A stretch of DNA of 64,000 nt from G965222335 sp965222335 (GTDB taxonomy: Bacteria; Pseudomonadota; Gammaproteobacteria; Pseudomonadales; Halieaceae), in the NCBI GenBank assembly GCA_965222335.1, contig OZ244944.1, forward strand, positions 2,232,001-2,296,000, written 5' to 3'. This document shows, in pieces, positions 52,542-64,000 of this stretch; positions within the stretch are counted from its first letter, which is position 1; each line of letters opens with the position of its first letter. A program made the position numbers and the translations under genes. The notes below the pieces were generated by a model. It was not told the DNA's origin. It was given only the letters and a program-made list of their open reading frames with translations, and did not search any database.

Positions 52542-52715
52542 TTATCCCTTTACAAAACAGTGGCTTGTATTACTGTAGACAGAGTTCGGGGGGCACCGTT
52601 TGGTAATTATAAGCTTTTTTTAGCTTTTGATTACACAAATGGATATGGTAGAACTAATATTAATGTATCGGTGCATAAAAAAATCCTAAGTCGATGATAC
52701 TGATAGGAAAATAAA
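52542..52715. promoter_or_regulatory. AT-rich divergent promoter region between ponA and pilM
   Basis: This 174-bp gap is strikingly AT-rich compared with its GC-rich surroundings. On the minus strand a TATAAT (52611-52606) may serve ponA. On the plus strand TTGATT (52627-52632), 16 bp and TAGAAC (52649-52654) may serve pilM. Matches are partial, so individual promoters are tentative. Confidence 0.45.
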
Positions 52716-53780
52716 TTGTTCGGTATTTTGGGGAAGAAAAAGGCAACACCGGTTCTGGGGCTGGACGTTAGTTCAACGACCGTGAAGTTGTTGGAGTTGA
52801 GTCAATCCGGAGGCCGCTACCGGGTGGAGAGCTACGCTGTGAGTTCCCTGCCGCTGGATGCCGTGATTGAGAAAAACGTCAATGACATCAGCGGCGTGTC
52901 AAATGCCATTCGGAATGTCGTTGCCCAGTCGCGCACCAAGCTGAAGACGGCGGCTGCGGCGGTGGCGGGGTCATCGGTGATCACCAAGGTGATCGACATG
53001 CCCGACGGCCTCAGCGACGACGACATGGAAACCCAGCTGACCCTGGAAGCAGACCAGTACATCCCCTACCCCCTTGAGGAAGTCGCAATCGATTTCGAGG
53101 TCCAGGGCGCTTCGCCGGACCGCGCAGGCCAGGTCGAAGTGCTGATCGCCGCCTGTCGCCGCGAGACCATCGACTCCCGCGTGGAGGCGATCGAGGGCGC
53201 GGAGCTGAAAGCGCGCATCATGGATGTGGAAGCCTATGCCATGGAGCGCGCCTACACCCTGATCCAGGACCAGCTGGATCTGGACGACGACTCCACCGTG
53301 GCCGTGGTCGACATCGGCGCGACCATGACTACCCTGAGCGTCCTCAATCGCGGCCAGACCATTTACACCCGGGAGCAGCTGTTCGGGGGCAAACAGCTTA
53401 CCGATGAAATCATGCGGCGCTACGGCCTGCCCCTGGAAGAGGCGGGTCTGGCGAAAAAGCAGGGCGGCCTGCCGGATGATTACGAGCCCGAGGTTCTGGA
53501 CCCCTTCAAGGATGCCGTGGTGCAGCAGGTGGCGCGGTCGCTGCAGTTCTTTTTCTCCTCCAGCCAGTTCAACGACGTGGATCACATTATCCTCGCCGGC
53601 GGCGTGGCCTCGATGGAGGGGCTGGCGGACGTGGTGCAGGACCGCCTGGGCACGCCCGCCTCGATTGCCAACCCTTTCGCCGATATGACCATATCCTCGC
53701 GCGTCAATGCGGTCGCACTCAGTAGCGATGCGCCAGCGATGATGATCGCCTGTGGCCTGGCCCTACGGAGCTTCGACTAA
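52716..53780 (+). CDS. pilM: Type IV pilus assembly protein PilM
   Basis: Cytoplasmic actin-like ATPase-fold protein that joins PilN to the pilus motor. The 354 residues begin MFGILGKKKATPVLGLDVSS with the phosphate-1 motif LGLDVSSTTVKLLEL, and VAVVDIGATMTTLSV is the second nucleotide motif. The start is TTG at 52716 with AGGA upstream. It opens the pilMNOPQ operon; its stop overlaps the pilN start (TAATG). Confidence 0.96.
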   Translation: MFGILGKKKATPVLGLDVSSTTVKLLELSQSGGRYRVESYAVSSLPLDAVIEKNVNDISGVSNAIRNVVAQSRTKLKTAAAAVAGSSVITKVIDMPDGLSDDDMETQLTLEADQYIPYPLEEVAIDFEVQGASPDRAGQVEVLIAACRRETIDSRVEAIEGAELKARIMDVEAYAMERAYTLIQDQLDLDDDSTVAVVDIGATMTTLSVLNRGQTIYTREQLFGGKQLTDEIMRRYGLPLEEAGLAKKQGGLPDDYEPEVLDPFKDAVVQQVARSLQFFFSSSQFNDVDHIILAGGVASMEGLADVVQDRLGTPASIANPFADMTISSRVNAVALSSDAPAMMIACGLALRSFD

Positions 53781-54346
53781 TGGCGCAGATTAACCTCCTG
53801 CCGTGGCGCGATGAACGGCGTCAGGAGCAGAAGAAAGAATTCCTCACGATCCTGGTCATCGTGCTTGCCCTGGGTGTGGGCGGGGTGATCCTGGCAGACC
53901 GGATGGTCAATGCCCAGATCGATCACCAGCAGGCGCGCAACAGCTACCTGAACAAGAACATCAAGGAACTGGACACCAAGGTCGCGGAGATCAAGGAACT
54001 GCAGCGCAAGCGCAACCAGTTGATCGAGCGGATGCGCGTGATCCAGGAGTTGCAGGGCAACCGGCCAATTATCGTGCGCCTGCTGGACCAGCTGGTGCGC
54101 ACCGTGCCTGACGGCGTCTTCTACACAAGCCTGACGACCAAGGACAAGGTGATAACGATCAACGGCGTAGCTGAATCCAACAACCGCGTTTCCAGCCTGA
54201 TGCGCCGCCTTGATGCCTCGGACTGGCTGTCAGACCCCAACCTGGATGCGGTACGCGCGGCCCCCAACTATGGGGATCAGGCGACCACTTTCTCCCTCAA
54301 GGTGAAGGTGCAGCTGCCAAAGTCTGACGAAGAGACGGAGGGCTAG
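53780..54346 (+). CDS. pilN: Type IV pilus assembly protein PilN
   Basis: Bitopic inner-membrane protein of the alignment complex. The N-terminal INLLPWRDERRQ (residues 3-14) is the PilM-binding signature; a helix (about 22-42) and a coiled coil (about 45-90) lead to a ferredoxin-like periplasmic domain. Length is 188. The ATG overlaps the pilM stop. Confidence 0.95.
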   Translation: MAQINLLPWRDERRQEQKKEFLTILVIVLALGVGGVILADRMVNAQIDHQQARNSYLNKNIKELDTKVAEIKELQRKRNQLIERMRVIQELQGNRPIIVRLLDQLVRTVPDGVFYTSLTTKDKVITINGVAESNNRVSSLMRRLDASDWLSDPNLDAVRAAPNYGDQATTFSLKVKVQLPKSDEETEG

Positions 54347-54349
54347 GGC

Positions 54350-54970
54350 ATGGCGATGGAAGACACCCTGCGCTCGCTGCGCGAATTTGACATCAACGAC
54401 CTGGACTTCGACCACATCGGTACCTGGCCCGTGGCGATCAAGGTCATTGTTGCCGTGCTGCTGCTGGCGGCGGTGCTGGCAGGTGGCGACTTCTATCACG
54501 TCAAGGACCTGCAAGCCCAGCTGGCAGGTGAAGCGCGCAAGGAAGTCGAGCTCAAGAAAGAGTTTGAAAAGAAGGCCTTCCAGGCCGCCAACCTTGAAGC
54601 CTACAAGCAGCAGATGGTTGAGATGGAGGAGTCCTTTGGCGCCCTGGTGAGTCAGCTGCCCAGCGACACCGAGGTCCCGGGATTGCTGGAGGACATCACC
54701 AACAAGGGGCTGCTCAACGGTCTCGAGATCAACAGTATTGACCTCAGGGATGAGCAGGCGCGGGAGTTCTACGTGGAGCTGCCCATCGCGATTCAGGCCA
54801 AGGGTTCCTACCACGACCTGGGGGCCTTCATCAGCGGCATGGCCGGCCTGCCGCGGATCGTGACCCTGCATGACTTCACGATTACCTCGCCAGGCAGTAA
54901 CACCAACGAGCTGAGCATGAGCATCATCGCCAGGACCTACAGGTACAAGGACGGGGAGGCCGAGGGATGA
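54350..54970 (+). CDS. pilO: Type IV pilus assembly protein PilO
   Basis: Partner of PilN, with one helix at about 25-48, a coiled coil (about 50-90, rich in Lys and Glu) and a periplasmic domain with TDYHV-like fold ending SMSIIARTYRYK. Length is 206. A GGAGG site within the end of pilN precedes the ATG, and the stop overlaps the pilP start. Confidence 0.95.
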   Translation: MAMEDTLRSLREFDINDLDFDHIGTWPVAIKVIVAVLLLAAVLAGGDFYHVKDLQAQLAGEARKEVELKKEFEKKAFQAANLEAYKQQMVEMEESFGALVSQLPSDTEVPGLLEDITNKGLLNGLEINSIDLRDEQAREFYVELPIAIQAKGSYHDLGAFISGMAGLPRIVTLHDFTITSPGSNTNELSMSIIARTYRYKDGEAEG

Positions 54971-55497
54971 GAATAGCGCTGCGTCCATTGCTGGCTCTCG
55001 CCGCGGCAGCGTTGCTGGGCGGTTGCGGTGGGGAGAATTTTTCGGACCTGGATGCGTTCATGGCCGAAAAGCGGGCGCGCCCGGGTGGTGTCATAGCGCC
55101 GATTCCAACCTTCAAGGCCTACGAGGCCTTTGCCTACAGTGCTACCGCCCTGCGCAGTCCGTTTGACCGGCCTATCGAGGTGCGGGAGCTGTCGCAGATG
55201 CAGGCAGTCAGCGCGATCAAGCCGGATGAGGACCGCGCCAAGGAATTCCTGGAGCAGTTCACCTTCGACTCTCTGGCCATGGTGGGTACCCTCGAGCGCG
55301 GGTCCACGGAATGGGCGCTGATACGCGACCCGGAAGGAGGCATCCACCGGATCACCCTGGGGAATTACCTGGGGCGCAGCCACGGCAAGGTGGTTGAGAT
55401 GACGGACACTTACATCGCCGTCGTCGAGATCGTGAGCGACGGCACCGAGGATGGCTGGGTCGAGCGTCCGCGAACCATAGAATTAAGCGGCATTTAA
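54967..55497 (+). CDS. pilP: Type IV pilus lipoprotein PilP
   Basis: Inner-membrane lipoprotein linking PilNO to the PilQ secretin. The signal peptide ends LLGG-Cys20. An unstructured stretch precedes the beta-sandwich HR domain (about 95-170, with EWALIRDPEGGIHRITLGNYLG as landmark). Length is 176. The ATG overlaps the pilO stop (ATGA). Confidence 0.95.
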   Translation: MRIALRPLLALAAAALLGGCGGENFSDLDAFMAEKRARPGGVIAPIPTFKAYEAFAYSATALRSPFDRPIEVRELSQMQAVSAIKPDEDRAKEFLEQFTFDSLAMVGTLERGSTEWALIRDPEGGIHRITLGNYLGRSHGKVVEMTDTYIAVVEIVSDGTEDGWVERPRTIELSGI

Positions 55498-55569
55498 GGC
55501 ATTTCCACAGTGCCGGGGCGATGGGTGAGAGCCATGTTGACAATAACAGCGAAGTTGGGGAAGAGCGTC

Positions 55570-57699
55570 GTGAAACAAGGAACTAGCAGGTCTGTAAGCC
55601 GGATGCGGGGGCTCGCCATCAGCCTGGTCCTGGGTCTCGCAGCGCAAATGGCCCACGCCGCACCCACGGTGACAGATATCCAGTTCAGCTCACGGCCCGG
55701 CAGCATGTTCGAGGTACGCCTTGATTTTGACCAGCCGCCCCCGGAAACCCAGGCCTACACCATCGAAAAGCCCGCCCGCATCGCGATTGATTTCCCCGAT
55801 ACCAGCAGTGCCCTGGACCGCAAGCGCTACTCTCTCAACTACGGCAATGCCACCGGCGTGGTGGTGCTGGAGTCCGGCGGGCGCACCCGCATGGTGGTCA
55901 ACCTGGTCACCCTGGTGCCCTACGAGACCCGGGTCGAGGGCAACAGCCTGTATTTGCTCGTGGGCCAGGACGGCAGCGATGAATACGTCAAGCAAACCTC
56001 TGACCCCACCCGTGTACCCGGCAAGGTCGAGCAGGTGGCCAAGGTTCGTTCCGAGATCAGCGATCTGCAGTTCCGGCGCACCGCCGAAGGTGAGGGCCGC
56101 CTGACCCTGCAGCTGACGAATCCGAGTGTGGACGTGAACGTGTTCAGCGAGCGCGGCGATGTCAAAGTGGAGTTCCTGGACACCCAGGTGCCCGATCGCC
56201 TGATGCGCCGCTATGACGTGACGGATTTCGCCACCCCGGTGGAGAGCGTGGTGGTGAACACCAGCGAGCGGGGTGCAACCCTGACCCTGAAAACCACCGG
56301 CGATTCCGACTACCTCGCCTACCAGACCGACAACGAGTACGTGATCAGCGTCAAGCAGTTGACCAAGAAAGAGCTCGAGGACCGCCGCGACGAGTTCAAT
56401 TACGTGGGCGAGCGTATCTCGCTCAACTTCCAGGACATCGAGGTGCGGGCGGTGCTGCAGTTGATCGCCGACTTTACCGACCTCAACCTGGTGGCCAGTG
56501 ACACCGTGTCCGGCCGCATCACCCTGCGCCTGCAGAACGTGCCCTGGGACCAGGCCCTGGAACTGGTACTGAAAACCAAGGGCCTGGACAAGCGCCAGGT
56601 GGGTAACGTGCTGATGGTGGCGCCGGCGGCGGAAATCGCCGAGCGCGAGCGCCAGGAAATCGAGGCCAACAAGCAGATTGCCGAGCTGGCGCCGCTGCAG
56701 AGCGAATTTATCCGCATCCGCTACGCCAGCGCCGCCAGCGTCGTGAAGCTGTTCCAGGCGGGTGCCGAGGAGGGCGGCCAGCTGATCTCGGGCCGGGGTT
56801 CGGTGGTGGTCGATCCGCGCACCAACTCCCTGATCATCACCGAGACCGCGGCCAAGCTGGCGGATATTCGCGACCTGATCGAGCTGGTGGATATTCCCAT
56901 CCGCCAGGTGATGATCGAGGCGCGTATTGTCATCGCCCAGTCCGATCTCGAGGAGGAACTGGGTATTGAATGGGGTGGCGCCTATCTGGACCCGGATGCC
57001 AACGGCAATATCCTGTCCATTTCCGGTGATGCGCAGAACACGTTTGATCTCAACAATGCCGTGATCAATGGGACCCAGCCGACCCCGACCTTCCCCGGCG
57101 CCCTGGCAGTTGACCTGGGTGTGGCCGGTGCCACGGGTAGCTTTGCCGTGGGCTTTACCAGTGATGACTTGTTCCTGTCCGCCGAGCTCAGTGCGCTGGA
57201 ATCCGCTGGCCAGGGTGAGGTGGTATCGCAGCCCAAGGTGATTACCGGGGACAAGCAGCAGGCCACGATCAAGTCGGGTACCGAGATTCCCTATCAGCAG
57301 TCGGCTGGCCAGTCGGGCGCAACCACGGTCTCCTTCAAGGAGGCGGTACTGAAACTCGACGTCACCCCCAATATCACCCCGGATGACCGCATCCTGCTCA
57401 ACCTGGTGATCAACCAGGATTCCGTGGGCGACCTGGTCCCCAGCGGTGAAAACGGCGGCTTTATCCCGTCCATCGACACCACCGAGCTGACCACCCAGGT
57501 CCTCGTGGGTAACGGCGAGACCGTGGTCCTGGGCGGCGTGTTCCGCACCGAGGACCTGGAGTCGGTCACCAAGGTACCCTTCTTCGGCGACATTCCCTAC
57601 GTCGGTGCGCTGTTCCGCAATACCACCAATTCGAAGACCAAGACCGAAACCCTGATCTTCATCACCCCCCGCATTCTCGCAGACACCTTGCTGGACTAG
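55570..57699 (+). CDS. pilQ: Type IV pilus secretin PilQ
   Basis: Forms the outer-membrane channel for the pilus. Domains in order: signal peptide (ending AQMAHA), two AMIN peptidoglycan-binding domains (about 30-250), the N0 domain (ISLNFQDIEVRAVLQLIADF), the N1 domain and the C-terminal secretin (about 450-705) with VPFFGDIPYVGALFR near the end. The GTG at 55570 is preferred because GGGGAAGAG precedes it, giving 709 residues; an ATG at 55534 is a fair alternative. Last gene of pilMNOPQ; aroK follows after 21 bp. Confidence 0.93.
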   Translation: MKQGTSRSVSRMRGLAISLVLGLAAQMAHAAPTVTDIQFSSRPGSMFEVRLDFDQPPPETQAYTIEKPARIAIDFPDTSSALDRKRYSLNYGNATGVVVLESGGRTRMVVNLVTLVPYETRVEGNSLYLLVGQDGSDEYVKQTSDPTRVPGKVEQVAKVRSEISDLQFRRTAEGEGRLTLQLTNPSVDVNVFSERGDVKVEFLDTQVPDRLMRRYDVTDFATPVESVVVNTSERGATLTLKTTGDSDYLAYQTDNEYVISVKQLTKKELEDRRDEFNYVGERISLNFQDIEVRAVLQLIADFTDLNLVASDTVSGRITLRLQNVPWDQALELVLKTKGLDKRQVGNVLMVAPAAEIAERERQEIEANKQIAELAPLQSEFIRIRYASAASVVKLFQAGAEEGGQLISGRGSVVVDPRTNSLIITETAAKLADIRDLIELVDIPIRQVMIEARIVIAQSDLEEELGIEWGGAYLDPDANGNILSISGDAQNTFDLNNAVINGTQPTPTFPGALAVDLGVAGATGSFAVGFTSDDLFLSAELSALESAGQGEVVSQPKVITGDKQQATIKSGTEIPYQQSAGQSGATTVSFKEAVLKLDVTPNITPDDRILLNLVINQDSVGDLVPSGENGGFIPSIDTTELTTQVLVGNGETVVLGGVFRTEDLESVTKVPFFGDIPYVGALFRNTTNSKTKTETLIFITPRILADTLLD

Positions 57700-57720
57700 C
57701 GTGAGGTCGCACCTGGCCTG

Positions 57721-58233
57721 ATGCCCCCACTGCAACGCGTTTTCCTGGTCGGCCCCATGGGGGCCGGCAAGACCACTATCGGTAAATACCTCGCCCGGCA
57801 CCTGGGGCTGGGCTTTGCCGACACGGACGCGGAAATCGAATCCCGCACCGGCGCCGATATCCCCTGGATTTTCGACGTGGAAGGGGAGGAGGGCTTTCGC
57901 GACCGCGAACAGCAGGTGGTGGAGGAAATGACCCTCTGGGACAACATCGTGCTGGCCACCGGCGGCGGCGTGATCCAGCGTGCGGAAAATCGCCTCGCGC
58001 TGGGCGGGCGCGGTTTCGTGATCTACCTGCACGCCACGGTAGACGAGCAGGTGCGCCGCACCCGCCGGGGCAAGGGCCGCCCCCTGCTGCAGACCGACAA
58101 CCCGGAACAGGTCCTGCGCGAGCTGATGGCCCGCCGCGATCCCCTCTACCGCGAGATCGCCGATCACGTGATCGACACCGACGGCTGCAGCCCGCGCACC
58201 GTGGCCCAGCGCCTGGTCAGGGCTCTGCAGTAA
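57721..58233 (+). CDS. aroK: Shikimate kinase
   Basis: Phosphorylates shikimate in chorismate synthesis. The 170 residues carry the Walker A loop GPMGAGKTTIGKYLA, the shikimate-binding DTDAEIE and Arg in GFRDREQQV, and GGGVIQR. It is followed by aroB, as in most gammaproteobacteria; here it sits directly after pilQ, and could be transcribed with the pil operon. Confidence 0.96.
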   Translation: MPPLQRVFLVGPMGAGKTTIGKYLARHLGLGFADTDAEIESRTGADIPWIFDVEGEEGFRDREQQVVEEMTLWDNIVLATGGGVIQRAENRLALGGRGFVIYLHATVDEQVRRTRRGKGRPLLQTDNPEQVLRELMARRDPLYREIADHVIDTDGCSPRTVAQRLVRALQ

Positions 58234-58320
58234 CAGCCTTCAGCAAAAGCCTGCAGTAAAGACAATTCCCCCCGGGCGGCGCTATCATGGGCGTTTGTCC
58301 CAGCCAGGAATTGACCGCCC

Positions 58321-59409
58321 GTGCCGCTGATCATGCACACCCTTCACGTGGACCTCGGGGAGCGCAGCTACCCCATCTACATCGGCCGCGACCTGTTCGA
58401 CAGCCCCGACCTGCTCGGCAGCCAGGTTCGCGGCTCCCAGGTCGTGCTGGTGAGCAATGACACCGTGGCACCGCTGTATGCGGAGCGGGTGCGCGCCGCC
58501 CTCGGCGAGCGCAGCCTGGTCACCGAAGTGGTCCTGCCGGACGGCGAGCAGCACAAACACCTGGACACCGTAGCGCATATTTTCGAGCGTATGCTGGCCG
58601 CGGGCCACGACCGTGGCACCACCCTGGTGGCGCTGGGCGGCGGCGTGGTGGGGGATATGACCGGCTTCGCCGCCGCCTGCTACCAGCGCGGGGTGCGCTT
58701 TATCCAGATACCCACCACCCTGCTGGCGCAGGTGGATTCCTCGGTGGGCGGCAAGACCGGGGTCAACCATCCCCTGGGCAAGAACATGATCGGCGCCTTC
58801 CACCAGCCCGAGGCGGTGCTGATTGACACGGTCACCCTGCAAACCCTGCCCGCGCGGGAGTTTGCCGCCGGCCTGGCGGAGGTCATCAAGTACGGCCTGA
58901 TCTGCGACCGCGAGTTCTACGCCTGGCTGCAGGCGCACATGCCACGCCTGCTGGCGCGGGAGGAAGCGGCGCTGGCGGAGGCAATAGAGCGCAGCTGTGC
59001 CAGCAAGGCGGCGGTGGTGGCCGCGGATGAACGCGAGGGCGGGGTGCGTGCGATTCTCAATTTCGGTCATACTTTCGGACATGCGATCGAGACCCACCAG
59101 GGCTATGGCAACTGGCTCCACGGTGAGGCCGTCGCTGCCGGGATGGTCCTGGCAGCGCGACTTTCCGCCGCCCGGGGCTGGCTGCCGGAGGCAGAGGTAG
59201 AGAACCTGGTGGCCCTGCAGCGCAGCATGCAGCTGCCGGTGGCGCCGCCCCCGGAGATGGATGTCGCCGATTTCCGCGAGCTGATGGCGCGGGACAAGAA
59301 GGTGCGGGAAGGGCGCCTGCACCTGGTGCTGCTGCGCCGCCTCGGGGAGGCGCAGATAGTCGATGACGTCGCGCCCGGGGAACTAGAGGCCCTGTTCGAG
59401 GGGAGCTAA
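58321..59409 (+). CDS. aroB: 3-dehydroquinate synthase
   Basis: Second step of the shikimate pathway, NAD- and zinc-dependent. LGERSYPIYIG opens the Rossmann part; GGGVVGDMTGFAAA is the nucleotide loop, and the metal ligands lie in GLAEVIKYG, NFGHTFGHAIE and WLHGEAVAAG. The GTG at 58321 has AGGA 11 bases upstream; the ATG at 58333 gives a start closer to E. coli AroB (358 residues) and is equally possible. No damX follows, unlike Pseudomonas. Confidence 0.95.
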   Translation: MPLIMHTLHVDLGERSYPIYIGRDLFDSPDLLGSQVRGSQVVLVSNDTVAPLYAERVRAALGERSLVTEVVLPDGEQHKHLDTVAHIFERMLAAGHDRGTTLVALGGGVVGDMTGFAAACYQRGVRFIQIPTTLLAQVDSSVGGKTGVNHPLGKNMIGAFHQPEAVLIDTVTLQTLPAREFAAGLAEVIKYGLICDREFYAWLQAHMPRLLAREEAALAEAIERSCASKAAVVAADEREGGVRAILNFGHTFGHAIETHQGYGNWLHGEAVAAGMVLAARLSAARGWLPEAEVENLVALQRSMQLPVAPPPEMDVADFRELMARDKKVREGRLHLVLLRRLGEAQIVDDVAPGELEALFEGS

Positions 59410-59415
59410 AGCGGT

Positions 59416-59444
59416 TTGTTCGGCCCCCGGCTTCCGTGTAAAAT
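59416..59444 (+). promoter_or_regulatory. Promoter of gltB
   Basis: TTGTTC (59416-59421) and TAAAAT (59439-59444) with exactly 17 bp between them. It starts just past the aroB stop and gives a leader of about 80 bases that contains a T-rich run just before gltB. Confidence 0.65.
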
Positions 59445-59531
59445 ACCCGGCTCCCTTGCGTCTCCTGCCGGCCAGCCGGCGCGGGGCTCACCGTCGTAAC
59501 CATCTGATTTTGTTATTTTTTTGGACTGACT

Positions 59532-63974
<4,443 letters not shown>

Positions 63975-64000
63975 CGCCCTCGTGGCAGGATTTTGCTTAT

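Overview
This 64 kb window is GC-rich, densely packed chromosomal DNA from a gammaproteobacterium. Gene order and protein families fit a marine heterotroph related to Pseudomonas and the Cellvibrionales (Halieaceae-like). The clues are the block priA-argS-SPOR-hslVU-ubiEJB-hisIE-tatABC, the rpmE/maeB/ponA/pilMNOPQ/aroKB/gltB order resembling Pseudomonas, type I glutamine synthetase with an NtrC/sigma-54 promoter, NhaC, a three-subunit transhydrogenase and an RpoE-ChrR module. The taxonomic placement is inference from synteny and protein similarity recalled from memory. I found no tRNA, rRNA, CRISPR array, prophage or intact insertion sequence.

Layout. 1-7 kb: glnA (minus), then thiI, typA and dtd (plus), then elaA and slyD (minus). 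6.8-7.0 kb: a 266-bp MITE-like element abutting a gene for a cyclic-nucleotide-binding-fold protein, followed by parC. 10-16 kb: a membrane protein with a degenerate cyclase-like domain divergent from serB, a PilZ-like protein, then efp-epmA. 16-24 kb: thioesterase and nhaC (minus); a lipoprotein sugar dehydrogenase, an EamA transporter, a FAN1-type VRR-NUC nuclease and a RecB-nuclease/XPD-helicase fusion in one overlapping plus-strand run. 24-29 kb: a probable singlet-oxygen stress module, with amine oxidase, DUF1365 and cyclopropane-lipid synthase genes divergent from an ECF sigma factor and its ChrR anti-sigma. 29-36 kb: pntAA-pntAB-pntB, an ABC exporter and an MscS channel. 36-48 kb: a long minus-strand block priA, argS, SPOR protein, hslV, hslU, DUF971, ubiE, ubiJ, ubiB, hisI, hisE, tatA, tatB, tatC. 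48-64 kb: rpmE, maeB, ponA (minus), pilMNOPQ, aroK, aroB and a complete gltB.

How the genes work together. glnA and gltB supply the two halves of GS-GOGAT ammonia assimilation; glnA has a textbook nitrogen-regulated promoter. efp and epmA encode an elongation factor and the ligase that modifies its Lys34. PilM-N-O-P-Q form the type IV pilus alignment complex and secretin, next to shikimate genes. The sigma/ChrR pair and its divergent lipid and flavoenzyme genes appear to share two matching TGATCC-type promoters. UbiE/J/B serve quinone synthesis, HisI/E histidine synthesis and TatABC folded-protein export.

Most of the window is conserved core genome. The parts most worth a second look are the MITE-like element and a second copy of its end (each just upstream of a start codon), the FAN1 plus nuclease-helicase pair, the mirrored ChrR-type promoters, an 18-bp tandem repeat array at the tatB/tatC junction, and three palindromes between rpmE and maeB.
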